Source: Malus domestica
Lineage: Eukaryota > Streptophyta > Magnoliopsida > Rosales > Rosaceae
Length of the DNA: 64,000 nt
Assembly: GCF_042453785.1 (NCBI RefSeq)
Contig: NC_091674.1
Coordinates: forward strand, 4,332,001-4,396,000
Reading direction: 5' to 3'
In this document: in pieces, positions 46,247-61,136 of the stretch
How the letters are laid out: every line of letters begins with the position of its first letter
Position numbering within the stretch: the first letter of the stretch is position 1
Notes under the pieces: generated by a model
Database searches by the model: none
Told to the model about the DNA's origin: nothing
Seen by the model: only the letters and a program-made list of their open reading frames with translations
Position numbers and translations under genes: made by a program

Positions 46247-47656
46247 TAAAGGTACCCTACGCAACTACTTAGCTAAATCATCAATGTTCAATAGACAAAA
46301 TGAGTGTAGGAGTCAACGTATAGGGCAGAGGGTGTATAATCATATCTGTGTTCAAGAACGTGACTCTGGGAAAAGGGCTCTGTTCTATTCAATGCACATT
46401 TGTTTGGTTTTCTCTTTGGCATGGTTATGCACAAGAACACACACGCAGACAGAGACCTCAAGGGTATTGACCCAGAAACCTCACTTTTGACGGGATTATG
46501 GGAGAATGGAGGGTACCATTTGCTTTATATAGTTATGCCGTCATCCTGTAATGTCAAGTAGTAAATTGAATATTTATTTGAAAAGATTGGATCTATAGTT
46601 TTTGTTGTTAACATATGAACAGATGGATAATGCTAATGACACTATCATCTGGCAGCTTTCAGGCTCTTAGGATCTCAAACAGTGGTTCTTGAGCAAACAA
46701 AGTTTAACTGCATGATTTGACAAGAAGATTTCGTGACAAGAAGATTTCGTGACAAAGTGTGAGTACGTTAAATTTAAGAAATGCTTGATTTTTTTGGCCT
46801 ATCACATTTTAATGAAATCTGTAACTTGAGACTAGATTGTTCCCCTTTTTACAGCCAGGTTTTACTTGAAGAGATTTTTCCGGCTTACTTTCGATATAAA
46901 TTAAATGTTGGAAATACGAAGATTGGGCTGAGATTTGTTGGAGCTGCGAATATTTTTCCATCGTTCGATTCTGTAATCTTCTGAAGATGGTTCAGAGGTA
47001 GCTCTTAATAATATGATGTTGAATAAATTGTCATTTGTATTAAATTTATGGCAGTAATAATCACTCATGCTTTTTACTGTTGTAAATTTCTAAACCGCGT
47101 CTGTCGAATTTACTTGAGTTCAGTGGCAGTAATTGCTTTGTAAGCATGCTGAGTTCATCGCATATGGTATGTTCCTAGTCCAAAGTGTTGTTTGCCTGAT
47201 TCGTGTCCCTGAATTCTGCACAAGTGAAAGAGGAATCGAAATTCGAAACCCAGATGGATAATACCGTTAACTGTTTCGGGATTTGTTTTGACGTCCCGTT
47301 CGTGAATATAAATCAAAAGATTCGAATACAAATTCTAGGAAAACTCATGAAGAACTAGAAGACAATGTCGTTCCTGCGGCGGCAGATGGCCCTTCGAGAA
47401 AGAAAATTTCTTGTTGCTCAAGCAAGCAGCGAAACACCAGTTCATTGGAACCCCGAAAACCACATCGATCCAGCGGACGCAGTTTATTAGGCTTTGATGG
47501 TTGAGCGACTGTTGCAAAACGATCAATCTTGTACAAGTTTGAGAAGCGGAAATGGATAATCTTGCAGGATGAGCTCCAACACAGGTGCGGAAGAAACCAG
47601 CGGATATGATGATAATTAATGTTTAATATATTGAGATTTCAAATGTAAACACAAAA
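46247..47656. other. HSCB 3' flank and intergenic stretch
   Basis: It contains the probable HSCB 3' UTR and a short tandem pair (caagaagatttcgtga repeated at 46720-46753). Small open frames around 47335-47540 on the minus strand overlap each other and show no family resemblance. No gene is called. Confidence 0.4.
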
Positions 47657-47729
47657 GCGCTCGTGGCCTAATGGATAAGGCATTTGACTTCTAATCAAAG
47701 GATTGTGGGTTCGAGTCCCACCGAGCGTG
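47657..47729 (+). tRNA. trnR-UCU: tRNA-Arg (anticodon TCT)
   Basis: The 73-base sequence folds as a cloverleaf. The acceptor arm GCGCTCG pairs with CGAGCGT (first pair G-T) and the discriminator base is G. The D-arm region is TGGCCTAATGGATAAGGCA. The anticodon stem TTTGA/TCAAA encloses the loop CTTCTAA with anticodon TCT. The T arm contains GGTTCGAGTCC, a perfect B box, and the D region carries the A box. A run of T (about 47735) directly downstream serves as Pol III terminator. It has no intron. It reads AGA codons, with AGG possible by wobble. Confidence 0.95.
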
Positions 47730-47730
47730 C

Positions 47731-47746
47731 TTCTTTTTTTTTTTTT
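47731..47746 (+). terminator. Poly-T Pol III terminator of the tRNA gene
   Basis: cttc followed by about 12 T directly follows the tRNA-Arg gene, the standard RNA polymerase III stop signal. Confidence 0.85.
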
Positions 47747-47753
47747 GGTCGAA

Positions 47754-47900
47754 GGTGCGAAATATATTATCAACAAACAAATAAATACAAGAGGTTCAAA
47801 ACATGTGAAATACAACAAAAAAACAAAGGTACGAAATATATTATCAACAAACAACTAAATATAAGAGGTCCAAAACATGTGAAACACAACAAAAAATAAA
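47754..47900. repeat. 74-bp tandem duplication next to the tRNA
   Basis: Two copies (47754-47827 and 47828-47900) open ggt(g/a)cgaaatatattatcaa and end with an A-rich stretch. They differ at a handful of positions. Confidence 0.85.
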
Positions 47901-48479
47901 GTTACACAACACAGGGCCTAACACACTAGTTGGGGCCCAAAAACTAACACAGCACAAACAAAGCACATTAGTCTTTTGCAGACGCCACCACATTGTACAC
48001 AGAGTATCATCGCCCGCGCAAACCAACACCCCGTACCGCCGTCAAGCATCCACCTCCCAGAAACGAAGAAGATGGTGGCTCCTACAACTTGCAACAACCA
48101 CCATGCCGATCGCAACCAAAATATGAAAGAAGCCGGTGGAGAACCCACCGACAACAGTGCCAATGAAGGCAAGAAAATGGAAGGTGGTGGTGTGTACACT
48201 CGAGTAAAAACTCTACGCACCTTCCAAAGAAACCACAGCCGAGTGATGTGAGAAAAGAGATTGCAAATCGGAAAGAGGAAGCAACAAGAAGGGTTGGAGC
48301 CAACCCGGAGTGGGACTAGAAGAAATTGGAAAAACAGAGTGAGAGGGATAGATGCGAGCCATGGAATTGGAAGGAGAACGGAGGTGAGGGTAGATCGAAA
48401 ATGGAAAAAGGGTGGAAGAGCAAGGCGGATTGGAAAAGTAGGAAAAGTTAGTCTTAAACATACTTTAAAAGAAAGCATA
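47901..48479 (-). other. Non-coding stretch, possible LINE-like remnant
   Basis: Several overlapping open frames occur on both strands, none with recognisable motifs. Base composition (less AT-rich, CCACC-rich) differs from the flanks and may mark an old retroelement end. There is no firm evidence. Confidence 0.25.
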
Positions 48480-48835
48480 AGAACAACGGTTACTGCATCA
48501 CCAATGCTATATACGTACGTACTTTTATCGGTATTTACGTATCATTTTATAATTGATTATCGTGCTTCTGAAATCACTGTACATACTTATCTTTAAAAAA
48601 AAGATTAATTGTTTAACTACATCATCAATGTAATATATATACTGTTAATGATAATTACGTGTCATTTCATTATTGTCATATCACGCTTTTGAAATCATTG
48701 TACTTACTTAACTCAAAAAAAGTATAACAAAAAGGATTTCACTTCGTCATCAATGCGATATACGTATATACCGTTAACGGTAACTATATGTTGTTTCACT
48801 TTTGACGTATTACTTATTGTGTGTGATTAAAAAAC
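48480..48835. repeat. Three tandem repeats of about 124 bp
   Basis: Copies are marked by act(g/a)catca(c/t)caatg-like sequence near 48492, 48616 and 48741, each followed by atatacgtatat-like sequence and a ttga(c/t)(g/t)tat...cttttgaaatcattgta segment. The spacing of 124-125 bp is regular despite sequence divergence. They lie just upstream of the Mal d 1-associated protein homologue. Confidence 0.75.
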
Positions 48836-49049
48836 ATTTCCTAAATGTGCACCAGAGAAAGCCTCGTTTTTGCTTTCCTAGAACATAAGTCATTCTACTT
48901 GTTTTGCATTCTTGGTGGGCCCAAACATCCTTTCCAATCAGGTCCACAATGGCCCAGTTCAAGCCCAACAAGCCGCCTTGGAGCCCAAGTAAAGCATCGC
49001 AAATATTTCTGGAGTTCGCGAGAACAGAGTCACAGAAGGAAAGAGAAAG

Positions 49050-50649
49050 ATGGGGTGGGTGTGGAGGGACGACGAGGATGATGACAACAATTCAACGGCG
49101 ATTGACATAAATCCTAGATCGGACGGCGATCGATGCTTGACGAGGAAGGTGGTGAAGACGCAGTGCAAGACTGAGGAGGTGGAGCCTGGAAAGTTCGTCA
49201 GGAAGTGCGAGAAGACCGAGCAGCTTCTCAGGGACTGCGCCGGCCGGTAAATCCCAATCTCTCTCATTCTCTCTATCGATTTCTCCATTTCCCTAAGACC
49301 CAATGGCAAATTGGGAATATTTTATCTAGGGTTTCCGTGAATTGTTGGAAATTGCCTGTTGGTGTCACTTTGATTTTGTCATATCTATCTTAATTTTGGG
49401 ATTTTTTTTTAAAATTTTATTTGTTGGGGTGTTATTATTGGGCTTATGGCTTAGGATAGAAATTGTCGAGAATCATAACGTTATGATATTTGATCGATTG
49501 TTGTAGGAAATATTGGTTTTTCTGTAATTTTCATTAGAACACGATTCGACATTGGATCCAATTTGTACAGTGTTTAAATTAAGAAAAATATATATGGAAA
49601 TACGAGACAAGAGAGATGAGAATATGCCGCGTCTTTAATCTTTATGCATTCGTTTATAAATTGTTCGAGTGCACGTTGTTTACAGTTCAGTGAAGTATAT
49701 ATAGCGTGTGGTTAATAAGAGCGTGTTAATAAGAGCGACGCATAAGACGTCTGATTAGATTGTATTGATTCTGCATACAGAAAGAGTAGTGGCTTTGATT
49801 TGTATTACATCTGATGAATTGTGAATATAGTTAAAGGTCGTTTTGTGGTTATGCAAAATAGGTTATTGTTAGAGCATCAGTATCAGTTTCAGCACTTCTT
49901 TATGCTATTTGTTCCTTGATAAATTGTTTGAGATTAATTTGAACGATGCCCCGAAAACATCAACAAGTATGCGTGTAGAATTGGTTTAGCAGCTGGTAAA
50001 ACGTTTTATGCTTGTGCGAAAAAAGTTACATTGACATTAGAGCTGAACACTATAATTGTTTGGTATGGGGCTGAATGTGGTAAAACATTTGTAAGCACCA
50101 TATCTCCGAATGTCTTTCGCAGTCTTTGGGACGTAATTGGAGCTATCTAGTGCTGCAGTGCATAAAAAAGAACCTTTTCGTTTTCTTCCCTTGTTTGAGT
50201 ATGGGCGGTTTCCATGTTGCGATAACATTGACCAATGTAGAGCCAATTGCTGAGCACTCTTGCTTTTTGTTAGGCCTGTAGAAGTGGTGCAATCCAACAA
50301 AGAGTACACTGAAGATGACGTCACTGAAGAGGTGCTCAAAGGGTCTGCCACCTTTGGGTCATCACAGCACGGAGCATTTGACTTCCCAGGGCTACGCGGT
50401 GACATTGAAGACGTTGAACGCAACTTTATGGGTGGCCTCAGCCGATTCTTTGAGGCTGCTGAGGAGTTGAAGAGCGGCTTCTTCAGTGCTTTTGGGAACA
50501 TCTTTGATGAGGGACCTTCCTCCCCACTACCTCCTAGGAGGCGCGAGGTACCCATAGAAGGCCATCATCAGCAGGAAGCTTTTCCTAAAGCAAGCGGTAG
50601 CGACGACTCAGGACACGTTGATCTCTCTGGCTTGGCAAGAGAAGTTTGA
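49050..50649 (+). CDS. Mal d 1-associated protein homologue (small acidic protein)
   Basis: Two exons, 49050-49246 and 50274-50649, join in phase (CG|G) to 190 residues. The start MGWVWRDDEDDDNN and the Cys-containing segment KTQCKTEEVEPGKFVRKCEK ... LRDC match the plant proteins named Mal d 1-associated or Fra a 1-associated protein in apple and strawberry. Exon 2 encodes an acidic, helix-rich part (GAFDFPGLRGDIEDVERNFM, SRFFEAAEELKSGFF) and a disordered Pro/His/Ser-rich tail ending DLSGLAREV. The biochemical role of the family is not established. The name reflects association with the PR-10 allergen Mal d 1. There is no signal peptide or membrane segment. The single intron is 1.03 kb. The assignment is from memory of the family. 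Confidence 0.85.
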
Positions 50650-52320
50650 AGCAGAGTTGTCCATTGCCCGTGATAAGTTAAAAGAATGACCACATCGGTT
50701 TACCTGTTAGTATCGTATCTTCCCCTTCTACTTAATATAGAGTACAACATGAAATTTTAGCATGAATCCATCATCCTGCCGTACGATGTGAATGCGCCTG
50801 GTAATGTTATACGAATCTTATTTGCTGATTGCATTATCTGATCATATCGTATTGGTTCATGTAAACGCAATCTACGCAATACGTCAATTCTACGCGATAC
50901 ACGTCCATGTATCACAGAATTTTCTTGAACCTTGATGCTCTCAACAAAAGAAGTCCTCTTACGATTGGATAGAGAGATTCTTGGTTGTAACCGGTTGAAT
51001 ACAATTACGTGTCTATCCCTTTAATCCCGTCTCGACTGGAGACATCCGAGTAGACATTATGCTTTTCTTGTTTCGTTGAATCGTTTTCACAATAATTGTG
51101 AGAGTAGGATCCTCTGGTTGGTGCCTAGTTAGTGGCAAGCCTCAAAGTGTTGCATGTTCGATATTAAATAGGATCCTCTGTTTTTTGACGAAGTTTCCAA
51201 CAGCCTACCAAGTACCAACCAGTACGAAAGTCCAAAACACAAGTACACGTAAGCCATGATTGACCAACGAAAGCCGACCACGTTGCCGTGGAGTCAAACA
51301 TGTTCCCACGACTACGAGGTTTATTGCAGCAAGTACAATGGGTTAGTGTCTAGTCAAAGTCAAACACAAATTAAAATATGGTCTTTTCTATTTATTTATT
51401 TTTATTTTTTGGCATACAAAATTGTCACTTTCGCTTGTTCACACTCCCTCAACAACTTGCATTGAGAATTTGAGAAAATTGGAATATATTGGACGACCAA
51501 ATTTCTTAAGAGTGTAACGATTCTTCAATTCCTACACACAAACAAGTATGCTTATAGTATATTTATAATTTATATGTAATCTTGATTTAGAGTAATTTTA
51601 TTGGCATTGTTGCATGCGGCGTGATGCCCTGAGTTGGATAAACAATATGGACCGGTTCTTCATGCCATGTGGTAGGTTGAGTGATAGATATCATCTAATT
51701 AAAACAATATTACGTACTATAAGTTTTTATTTATAATTCAGATTTATGTATCATTTTTGGACAATATCTGTCACTCAATTTGTCACGTGAAAAAATGCTG
51801 TCACTAAGTCTTTATCCATATGATGAGGAAATTTAGTAAGTTACCATTATTGGTAGATTTTTATTTTACGAGTTTGTGGCTGATGAGACAGAGAAAAGTG
51901 ATAATTTAGATTAAATTTTTCTATACACGAAAATAGAAAAAGAAATCTGACCGGCCAGGGGCGGCTGCCGGCGGTGGAGTGGCCAGCCCACACAAAGACA
52001 GGATGACCAAATCGGCCATAACCCAGCTGTACAGTTGTACAAACCCCCATTGTGGCATGCCGGTCGTATCCTACCAATCTTAAACCCTCCAAATCACAAA
52101 GATCCCAGCCGTCCATTCCGGTTTTCAAATGGGAAGGTGAAAAGTTTCTCTCTGTTTGAGTCAAAATTGTAAAAAATTAAAAATTAAAAAAAAAAAAAAA
52201 AAAGAAAGAAGAAACGCGTCTTGAAACATTCCAACAGAAAAACCTGTCCCTCTCTCTCTCTCTCTCTCCCTCTCCCTCTCTCTCTCTCTCCCCATAATTT
52301 CCTTCCTTCTTCCTTCGTTC
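50650..52320. other. Intergenic region between the Mal d 1-associated homologue and the CDPK gene
   Basis: No gene is seen. It has an AT-rich middle with a gtaggatcctctgg...taggatcctctg repeat (about 51105-51180) and an A-rich run (about 52170-52205). Confidence 0.4.
52242..52290. repeat. (CT)n microsatellite upstream of the CDPK gene
   Basis: Some 20 CT units with occasional CC interruptions form a Y-patch-like tract common in plant core promoters and leaders. Confidence 0.85.
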
Positions 52321-52333
52321 GTGTGCGGATGTG

Positions 52334-52343
52334 ATTATATAAC
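52334..52343 (+). promoter_or_regulatory. Candidate TATA box of the CDPK gene
   Basis: gattatataac lies about 640 bp before the CDPK start codon, next to CT-rich tracts. The leader that follows (agagaaaaccctaatacac) looks like transcribed 5' UTR. The start site was not determined. Confidence 0.4.
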
Positions 52344-52982
52344 ATGGAAAAAACGTAGAGAGAAAACCCTAATACACTCTCTCACAATCTCAAAAACCGC
52401 ACAATACGACTGTGTTTTACCATTCTCTCTCTAATTCTTCTGCTGTTTCTCTCTCTCCATAATCTGAAATCTTCTTCCTTCTTGACGTGGAACTTGTCCA
52501 CATTTCAGCCCAAAATATTGGGTTTTGTCCATTTCCCGGCAGTCGTCTTCTCTATTGGGTATGCATTGGAAGGTTGAATGGTTTTGAGGAAAATTCATTT
52601 TCTTTTCTAACTTGTAGAAAGAATTTTGGGCCATTGGGTCCTCCTTTTGGTTAGTTTATTTTTGACTTTTTTTTATGTACTCTGAGGCTCTTCCTGGGGT
52701 TAAAGATTGCAGCTTTTTCTCCAGAGAACCTCGACGGTACGAGGGAAACAACCTTTGTTTGAGAAGATTGTGATATTTTTCTATTTGTTTGATTCAAATA
52801 TTTATTCTTCTTAAAGTGATTGGGATTGAGTTGGTTACATTGGTGGATGGTGCTCCCTTTTTGGCCTCCATTTTAATATACATTACCTTTTTGAGAGAAA
52901 AGAGATGAGATTTTGGCCCTTGTATGATATGTGTCTGCATTTAAAATTTTGATGAGAATTTGAGAGATTGATATATATTCCA

Positions 52983-56017
<3,035 letters not shown>

Positions 56018-57180
56018 CAGTGGTAGAGTGAGGCATTTTTCTTAATTGGCTCCATTTTTCCTTCCACCACCTGTGAATTTCTGCAGCTTTTCGAGATTTA
56101 CAGATCAGAATTAAGGTCTTTGGTAAATATGAATTTAATCAATTAGTTTTCAACTCACTACTTTGTATCAAAACAGACTATCTTCTGATAGAGAAAACTG
56201 ACTGTACATAAACACAATAACCTTCAATTTCTGGGTATATGTGTTTTTTTTTTCTTTTTCTCAATGGTTTTTACTTAATAAAAGAGGAAGGTAAGGCTCC
56301 CAACTCCGTTCAACTCAGGGTTGTATATAGCTTTTTTAATTAGGGTGTTTGGAAGCATTCAAATACGGAACGTGTGACGTCAGTAGTGAGGTGAATGTTC
56401 TTAATCGCTTCATACGATTTCATTTTTGTTTTCTTTGTAGAATATATTTTCCCTTTACATATAGTTTTTGCGTATATGTTTATGTGATTATTTGAATCAT
56501 GCATTTTATTCATACTGAGAGAACTGTTTGAGAGAATTCTAAGTGTCTTTTCATTCTTCATAGATTGTTCTTATATAAGACTTGGGTTACTTGGACGCTA
56601 CGCCCAACTATTTTTCATTATCAAGGAACTTAACTAATTAATAAGATACTACATATTGGCCCGGTGTGATAAAATCTAGGCGAAAGAGAAAGAGTACAAC
56701 ATTTTACGAGTCACTGATAAGATGTTGAATGCGTTTAATGTTGCCTTGCTAAAACATTGTCAGAAAAATAAAATATCATGGGGTAAAAAGCTTTCATCTA
56801 ATTGTCATAATTAAAAGATTTAAAATGATCTTATACGGTGTACAGAAAATTGAATTCAGAGAACTTGTTGAGCTTCTTAAGTGGCCATAGAGCCGGTGCA
56901 GAAAGCCCGACCCATCCTATTCCTAGGCATCCCCAAACTCGTGCACATTGTACAACAATCAGAGTTTGTGGTGAAACGCAATCTAATAATTTTTTAAAAA
57001 AAGTTAAAACCAATTGCTTTAACTATTTTGTTGTCGATTTTTTTATTAAAAATGATATTATTATGATAAACTAAATTAAGAGGATGAAAGAGTGAAAGTT
57101 TGGACCTTGGACGTGGTAGTTGAATAGAAAAAAAAACCTTATTTACTAGGGCAATCTATTACTTATTATCGTCAATTTAG
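56018..57180. other. CDPK 3' flank and AT-rich intergenic stretch
   Basis: The first 270 bp are probable CDPK 3' UTR with aataaaag near 56278. The rest shows no gene. Short frames around 56831-57074 on both strands are composition effects. Confidence 0.4.
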
Positions 57181-57188
57181 ATCATAGG

Positions 57189-57713
57189 TAGGGATGGCAA
57201 AAGCCCCAAGAATTTGGGTATCCGATGATATAACGATTATGGGGTGAGTTTGGAGAATGCTTTAAAAGCCGATTCAGATATGAAGCAATATGGTATTGCC
57301 ATCCCCTGACTAGAACTTGACCCGATTATATACATATATTAAATTATCAATACAATTCTTATAAATTATGTTTGTGAGTCATCTTTATTGGTCTTGTACT
57401 GTCTCATATTTCCTTACTATTACAAGGGTGGATCTCTTTAAAAAATTATTTACCTTGTTACTAGCTTTTAGGTTTAATGCTAGTTGATTATTGATTAACA
57501 TGTTTTGCATAATCAAAATTTAAAGATAAACTTTTCATGCTAGGCAGGTTGTTGGATGCTGATTTATAGATACCTTCCCCTGCAGAGGTGGGGGTGTTGG
57601 TATCCCTGTTTCAAAAGAACGGTTATAAAAATGCGGTTATTGAGAAAAAAAGTCACCAACAAAGGCGGGCATGAGGTGGTACCCGACCCCATCCCGCCCC
57701 GTTGCCATCCTTA
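57189..57713. mobile_element. hAT-type MITE, 525 bp
   Basis: It starts TAGGGATGGCAA and ends TTGCCATCCTTA, flanked by ATCATAGG (57181-57188) and ATCATAGA (57714-57721), an 8-bp duplication with one mismatch. It encodes no protein. Confidence 0.83.
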
Positions 57714-57755
57714 ATCATAGATACAAGGAAGAATTAATAGCAATATGACATATAC

Positions 57756-58158
57756 CAGGGACGGAGCCAGAAATTTCTTTTAGTGAGGGCAATCGAAAAC
57801 AACTAAAAAAACCTTATTATAGTATGGTTATACACCATATGATATTAAGAATGATTTCAAATGATGATGTATCACAATTCCAATAATACAAAAATTTCAA
57901 TATAGTAGTGGAAAGTGATAAAGTGATGAGAAAAATATAAGTACATGATAGGCGGGAGAGGGTTTTTTCGGTTTGACAGAACAAGAGCATTATTACTCAT
58001 ATAATATTTAATATAGAGTATAAGTAGAATGGATGTATATTAGATATTAGATACATAAATTTTCTTCAAAGATGACCCGTGTATATTTATATAATTGTAG
58101 TTTGCAACTAAATAAACGAATTACTTGAGTGAGGGCACCTTCATTGGCTCCGTCCTTG
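57756..58158. mobile_element. hAT-type MITE, 403 bp
   Basis: It starts CAGGGACGGAGCC and ends GGCTCCGTCCTTG, flanked by ACATATAC (57748-57755) and GCATATAC (58159-58166), an 8-bp duplication with one mismatch. CA...TG ends fit hAT. Subterminal tagtgagggca / tgagtgagggcac copies are complementary. It encodes no protein. Confidence 0.85.
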
Positions 58159-58166
58159 GCATATAC

Positions 58167-60540
58167 CTACCATTCATCCCAAGATTAACATAGTGAACAA
58201 TCTAAATTGTGTTCTAAATCTGTGCAGGCAAAAAGTATTCTCGTACAAGGTAGGCAGATGTCTGCACCGATAACAGGAGGCCGAACGTCAGTCTGCCCCG
58301 ACGACACTCCTGATCTCTTACTATTTTCAGTGCAGATATCCGCTCCTAAAACGGTTGCACAAATTAAATGATGAAGAAAACACAAATTAAAAGCTATTTG
58401 ATCCACCAACGTTCAATCTCCGCTCCACCTGAGAACCTGCGATCTATTTCCAACCACAACTTTAATGTACGTGACATGATAAAAGCTCGATCACCAGCTC
58501 AAAAGTGGACGTGCAAGTCTTGTTGATGCCACAAATTTCGAGCTTCACATCTCTTGATTTCAATATTTTAAGAGCAAATGATATAGCGTTTGCGGAAATT
58601 ATGGGATTGTTTAAGCGGGGCATTCAAGATATATGACACATACCCAAGTGGGGCATTCAACTTATTCATTAATTTTGCACAAAAAGTCTTTTTATAGATC
58701 ACCATATATTTACACTTCCATTTCCGAAAAGTAGTCGACATGAATTCTTTGAATCTAACCGGAGTGGTAACGATGAGATTAGGTTTAAGATAGGTCACAA
58801 GTTCAATATATAGAATAGAAATACTGTTAAGATTTTTGTTATTAATTTCAACTTGGAATCTCTTTCAACATTAGAAAGATAAATATCAGTAGATCAAAAT
58901 CTAGTTGATAAGTGTTCTTAATTTAAGACCGAAAAAACAAAAATGAGGAAGAAATAATCGAGGGCTTAAAATGTAAGTACCCTTACAAATATGAACGATA
59001 ATGCCTCACATAATACATGGCTTGGGTATAGTAGAAAATGATGCTTTGGGATGCAAAGGGGATGTCGACGTTGTAGTGGCCCCGGGGGCCGGGAGCCAAT
59101 ACATAAAGTCGTAGAAAACTTGCAGTTTAGACTACAAACAAATAATGAGCTTTAAATTATGAGGCAAAGGCCAATGATGAGTCAATTTTTGGCCCCGGGG
59201 CCATCCTTGTGAAATTTTTTGGTCCTCTTTTTTTTTTTTTTTTTTTTTTTGCTTTGGTTTCTTCTTCTTGTTTGTTTTTCCTTGAGATTACACATGTTGG
59301 CATACCTTTTCTTTTATAAGCTTAAAATTATTTTGGATTTTTTGTGACCATGATTTTATCTCACCAAAAAAGTTTAGAGGGAGTATTTTTGTTCCTTCAC
59401 TTTTTCTTTTCTTTTCTTACCAACCTTGGCGTTTTTAAATTGGATGCACTTGAGATTGTGAGTATGCCCTAGTGCTAGTGGTGAGCGTGGCCGATCTCCC
59501 CCTAAACTTTATGTTACCGAAAAAAAATTGGATGCACTTTCATCAAACCTTTTTAGTAAAACTTAACAATGGTTGGTTCCTTATAACTTATGAATTATGA
59601 AACAGAGATGGAAAATAACTCATTAAAAATAAGAAATAAAAAATTATGATCGCGTGTCAAAGTGTGATCTATTTATAATGTGGAATGACAAATTCTTTGA
59701 TAGAAGTCAAATATTTTCCTTTCTAAAAATTGATGCTTATTTGATTAAATTATGAACACGATCAAAAGGAACTGATTTTATTGTTAGGGGAGATTTGAGA
59801 GATGTCAAATGTTGGAAGGGTGTTTGATAGTCGTACTCAGCGTTTACAATATTTACGAAATTGTCGACATTTCCATCGTAACATCCAAAAAATCAATGAT
59901 CGATATGGAAATGGAGGGTGAAATGCAAACTTCACCCACTGTCGACGAGATATAGGAAATCAATGAATATTGGGACAATATTTTTTGTTGAGAGTTTTTT
60001 TCTCTAATTTTGACTAAATCTGAATCAATTGATATACCCACCCAATTGCAAATTTCCATCGAAGACAATCGAATATATGCATCGATATATTCATAAATTT
60101 GCGTATTGTTATGTCCACTTATATCGATATTTAAACATTTGTGGTATTCGATCATTATCAATTGTAATAGCAATATCTTTTAGCTAAGTTAAGACAAATG
60201 TCACTAAACCAAATAATGATTAAAGCGATGCTATCTTCAGTTTGCTATGGTGAAGTATTACTTTTTTTTTAATAAACAATATTATCTACATTAAAGGGAT
60301 GGGGGAATGAACTAATTCTCATAATGTGCTAGCAATAATGTGGTTTAAATTCGTTTTTTATGATAATCGAACCTAAAATCTCTTATTTACAGGTGAATTA
60401 TAAAATAAGTTCCCCTTTTAATTAAAAATTAAAACTAATAAATTGTCAATAATGGAATTGCATGAAAGAATGGCATTGAGGGCCAAAAGAGGGCAAAGTG
60501 CCAAATCACAAATGAAGAGTACACTTGAGAATCCAGCCTA
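58167..60540. other. AT-rich intergenic stretch with small repeats, no gene
   Basis: No coding sequence was found. At 59081-59102 and 59192-59206 two GC-rich palindromic words (ggccccggggcc-like) stand out. A run of about 24 T lies at 59228-59251. At 60256-60400 there is a left-end fragment of the MITE family seen at 35673. Confidence 0.4.
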
Positions 60541-60840
60541 GCCGTTGAATGCAACGCACCACCCGCAAAATCCCAAATGGACGGCTGCGATTGTCTGGTG
60601 AGTGGTGAGCTAAAAACCACCGTAGGATGGCCATCTCTCACGCACGTCGTTACAGCTCACGCGCGGTTGGTGGGCGTGGTGGGGTGTCCAGGTTGGCCTA
60701 ACGTGAGACTAATCATGTTGCGCGGTCTTGCCACGTCAGCGGGAAAGACAGCAACACCACCTGTGAACCCCACACCCAATAAAAACACAGTCCCAACGTT
60801 CTCCAACAGTAACCTCCTCCGGCTGTTTTCAATCATTGGT
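60541..60840. promoter_or_regulatory. GC-richer promoter-like island
   Basis: The stretch is distinctly less AT-rich than its surroundings. It contains ccacgtcagcgg (bZIP/TGA-type core ACGTCA), cacgcacgtcg and cacgcgcgg, but no credible frame. It could be a distal promoter or a relic of a lost gene's 5' region. This is inference from composition and motifs only. Confidence 0.3.
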
Positions 60841-60984
60841 TAACTTATTTTTTGACCATTTTGCCCCTTACAGTTTATTCCATTCGATTATGCTGCCTGA
60901 CCATTTTACCCTTTTTCTTGTTTTTGGTTGCTATATTTTTTTCATTAAAAAATAAAATTCAGTTAATTGTTTCGTCACGACAGT

Positions 60985-61136
60985 CTAACTTTTCGAGGGT
61001 TGGTAAGACTTAGAAAGGCATTTCAGCCTTCCTCTAAGGACCATCGTGAGATTCACCAACGTCAAGAATCGAACCGAGGCCGTGCCGTGTGAAATACGGG
61101 TCTGAAATATATCCGTACTACTAGGTCACCTTGTGC
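60985..61136 (-). repeat. SINE-like repeat with tRNA-type promoter
   Basis: On the minus strand TGACCTAGTAGTACGG is A-box-like. About 50 bp later CTCGGTTCGATTCTTGACG holds a good B box (GGTTCGATTC). Related, more decayed sequence lies at 23695-23830. The ends and target duplication were not determined. Confidence 0.5.

Noticed and set aside
47335-47536. Two overlapping 63-codon minus-strand frames
   Set aside because: They overlap in different frames with no codon or motif support.
48082-48478. Minus-strand frames of 73-186 codons
   Set aside because: The translation is Phe/Leu/Ser/Pro-rich without domain pattern, and frames overlap on both strands.
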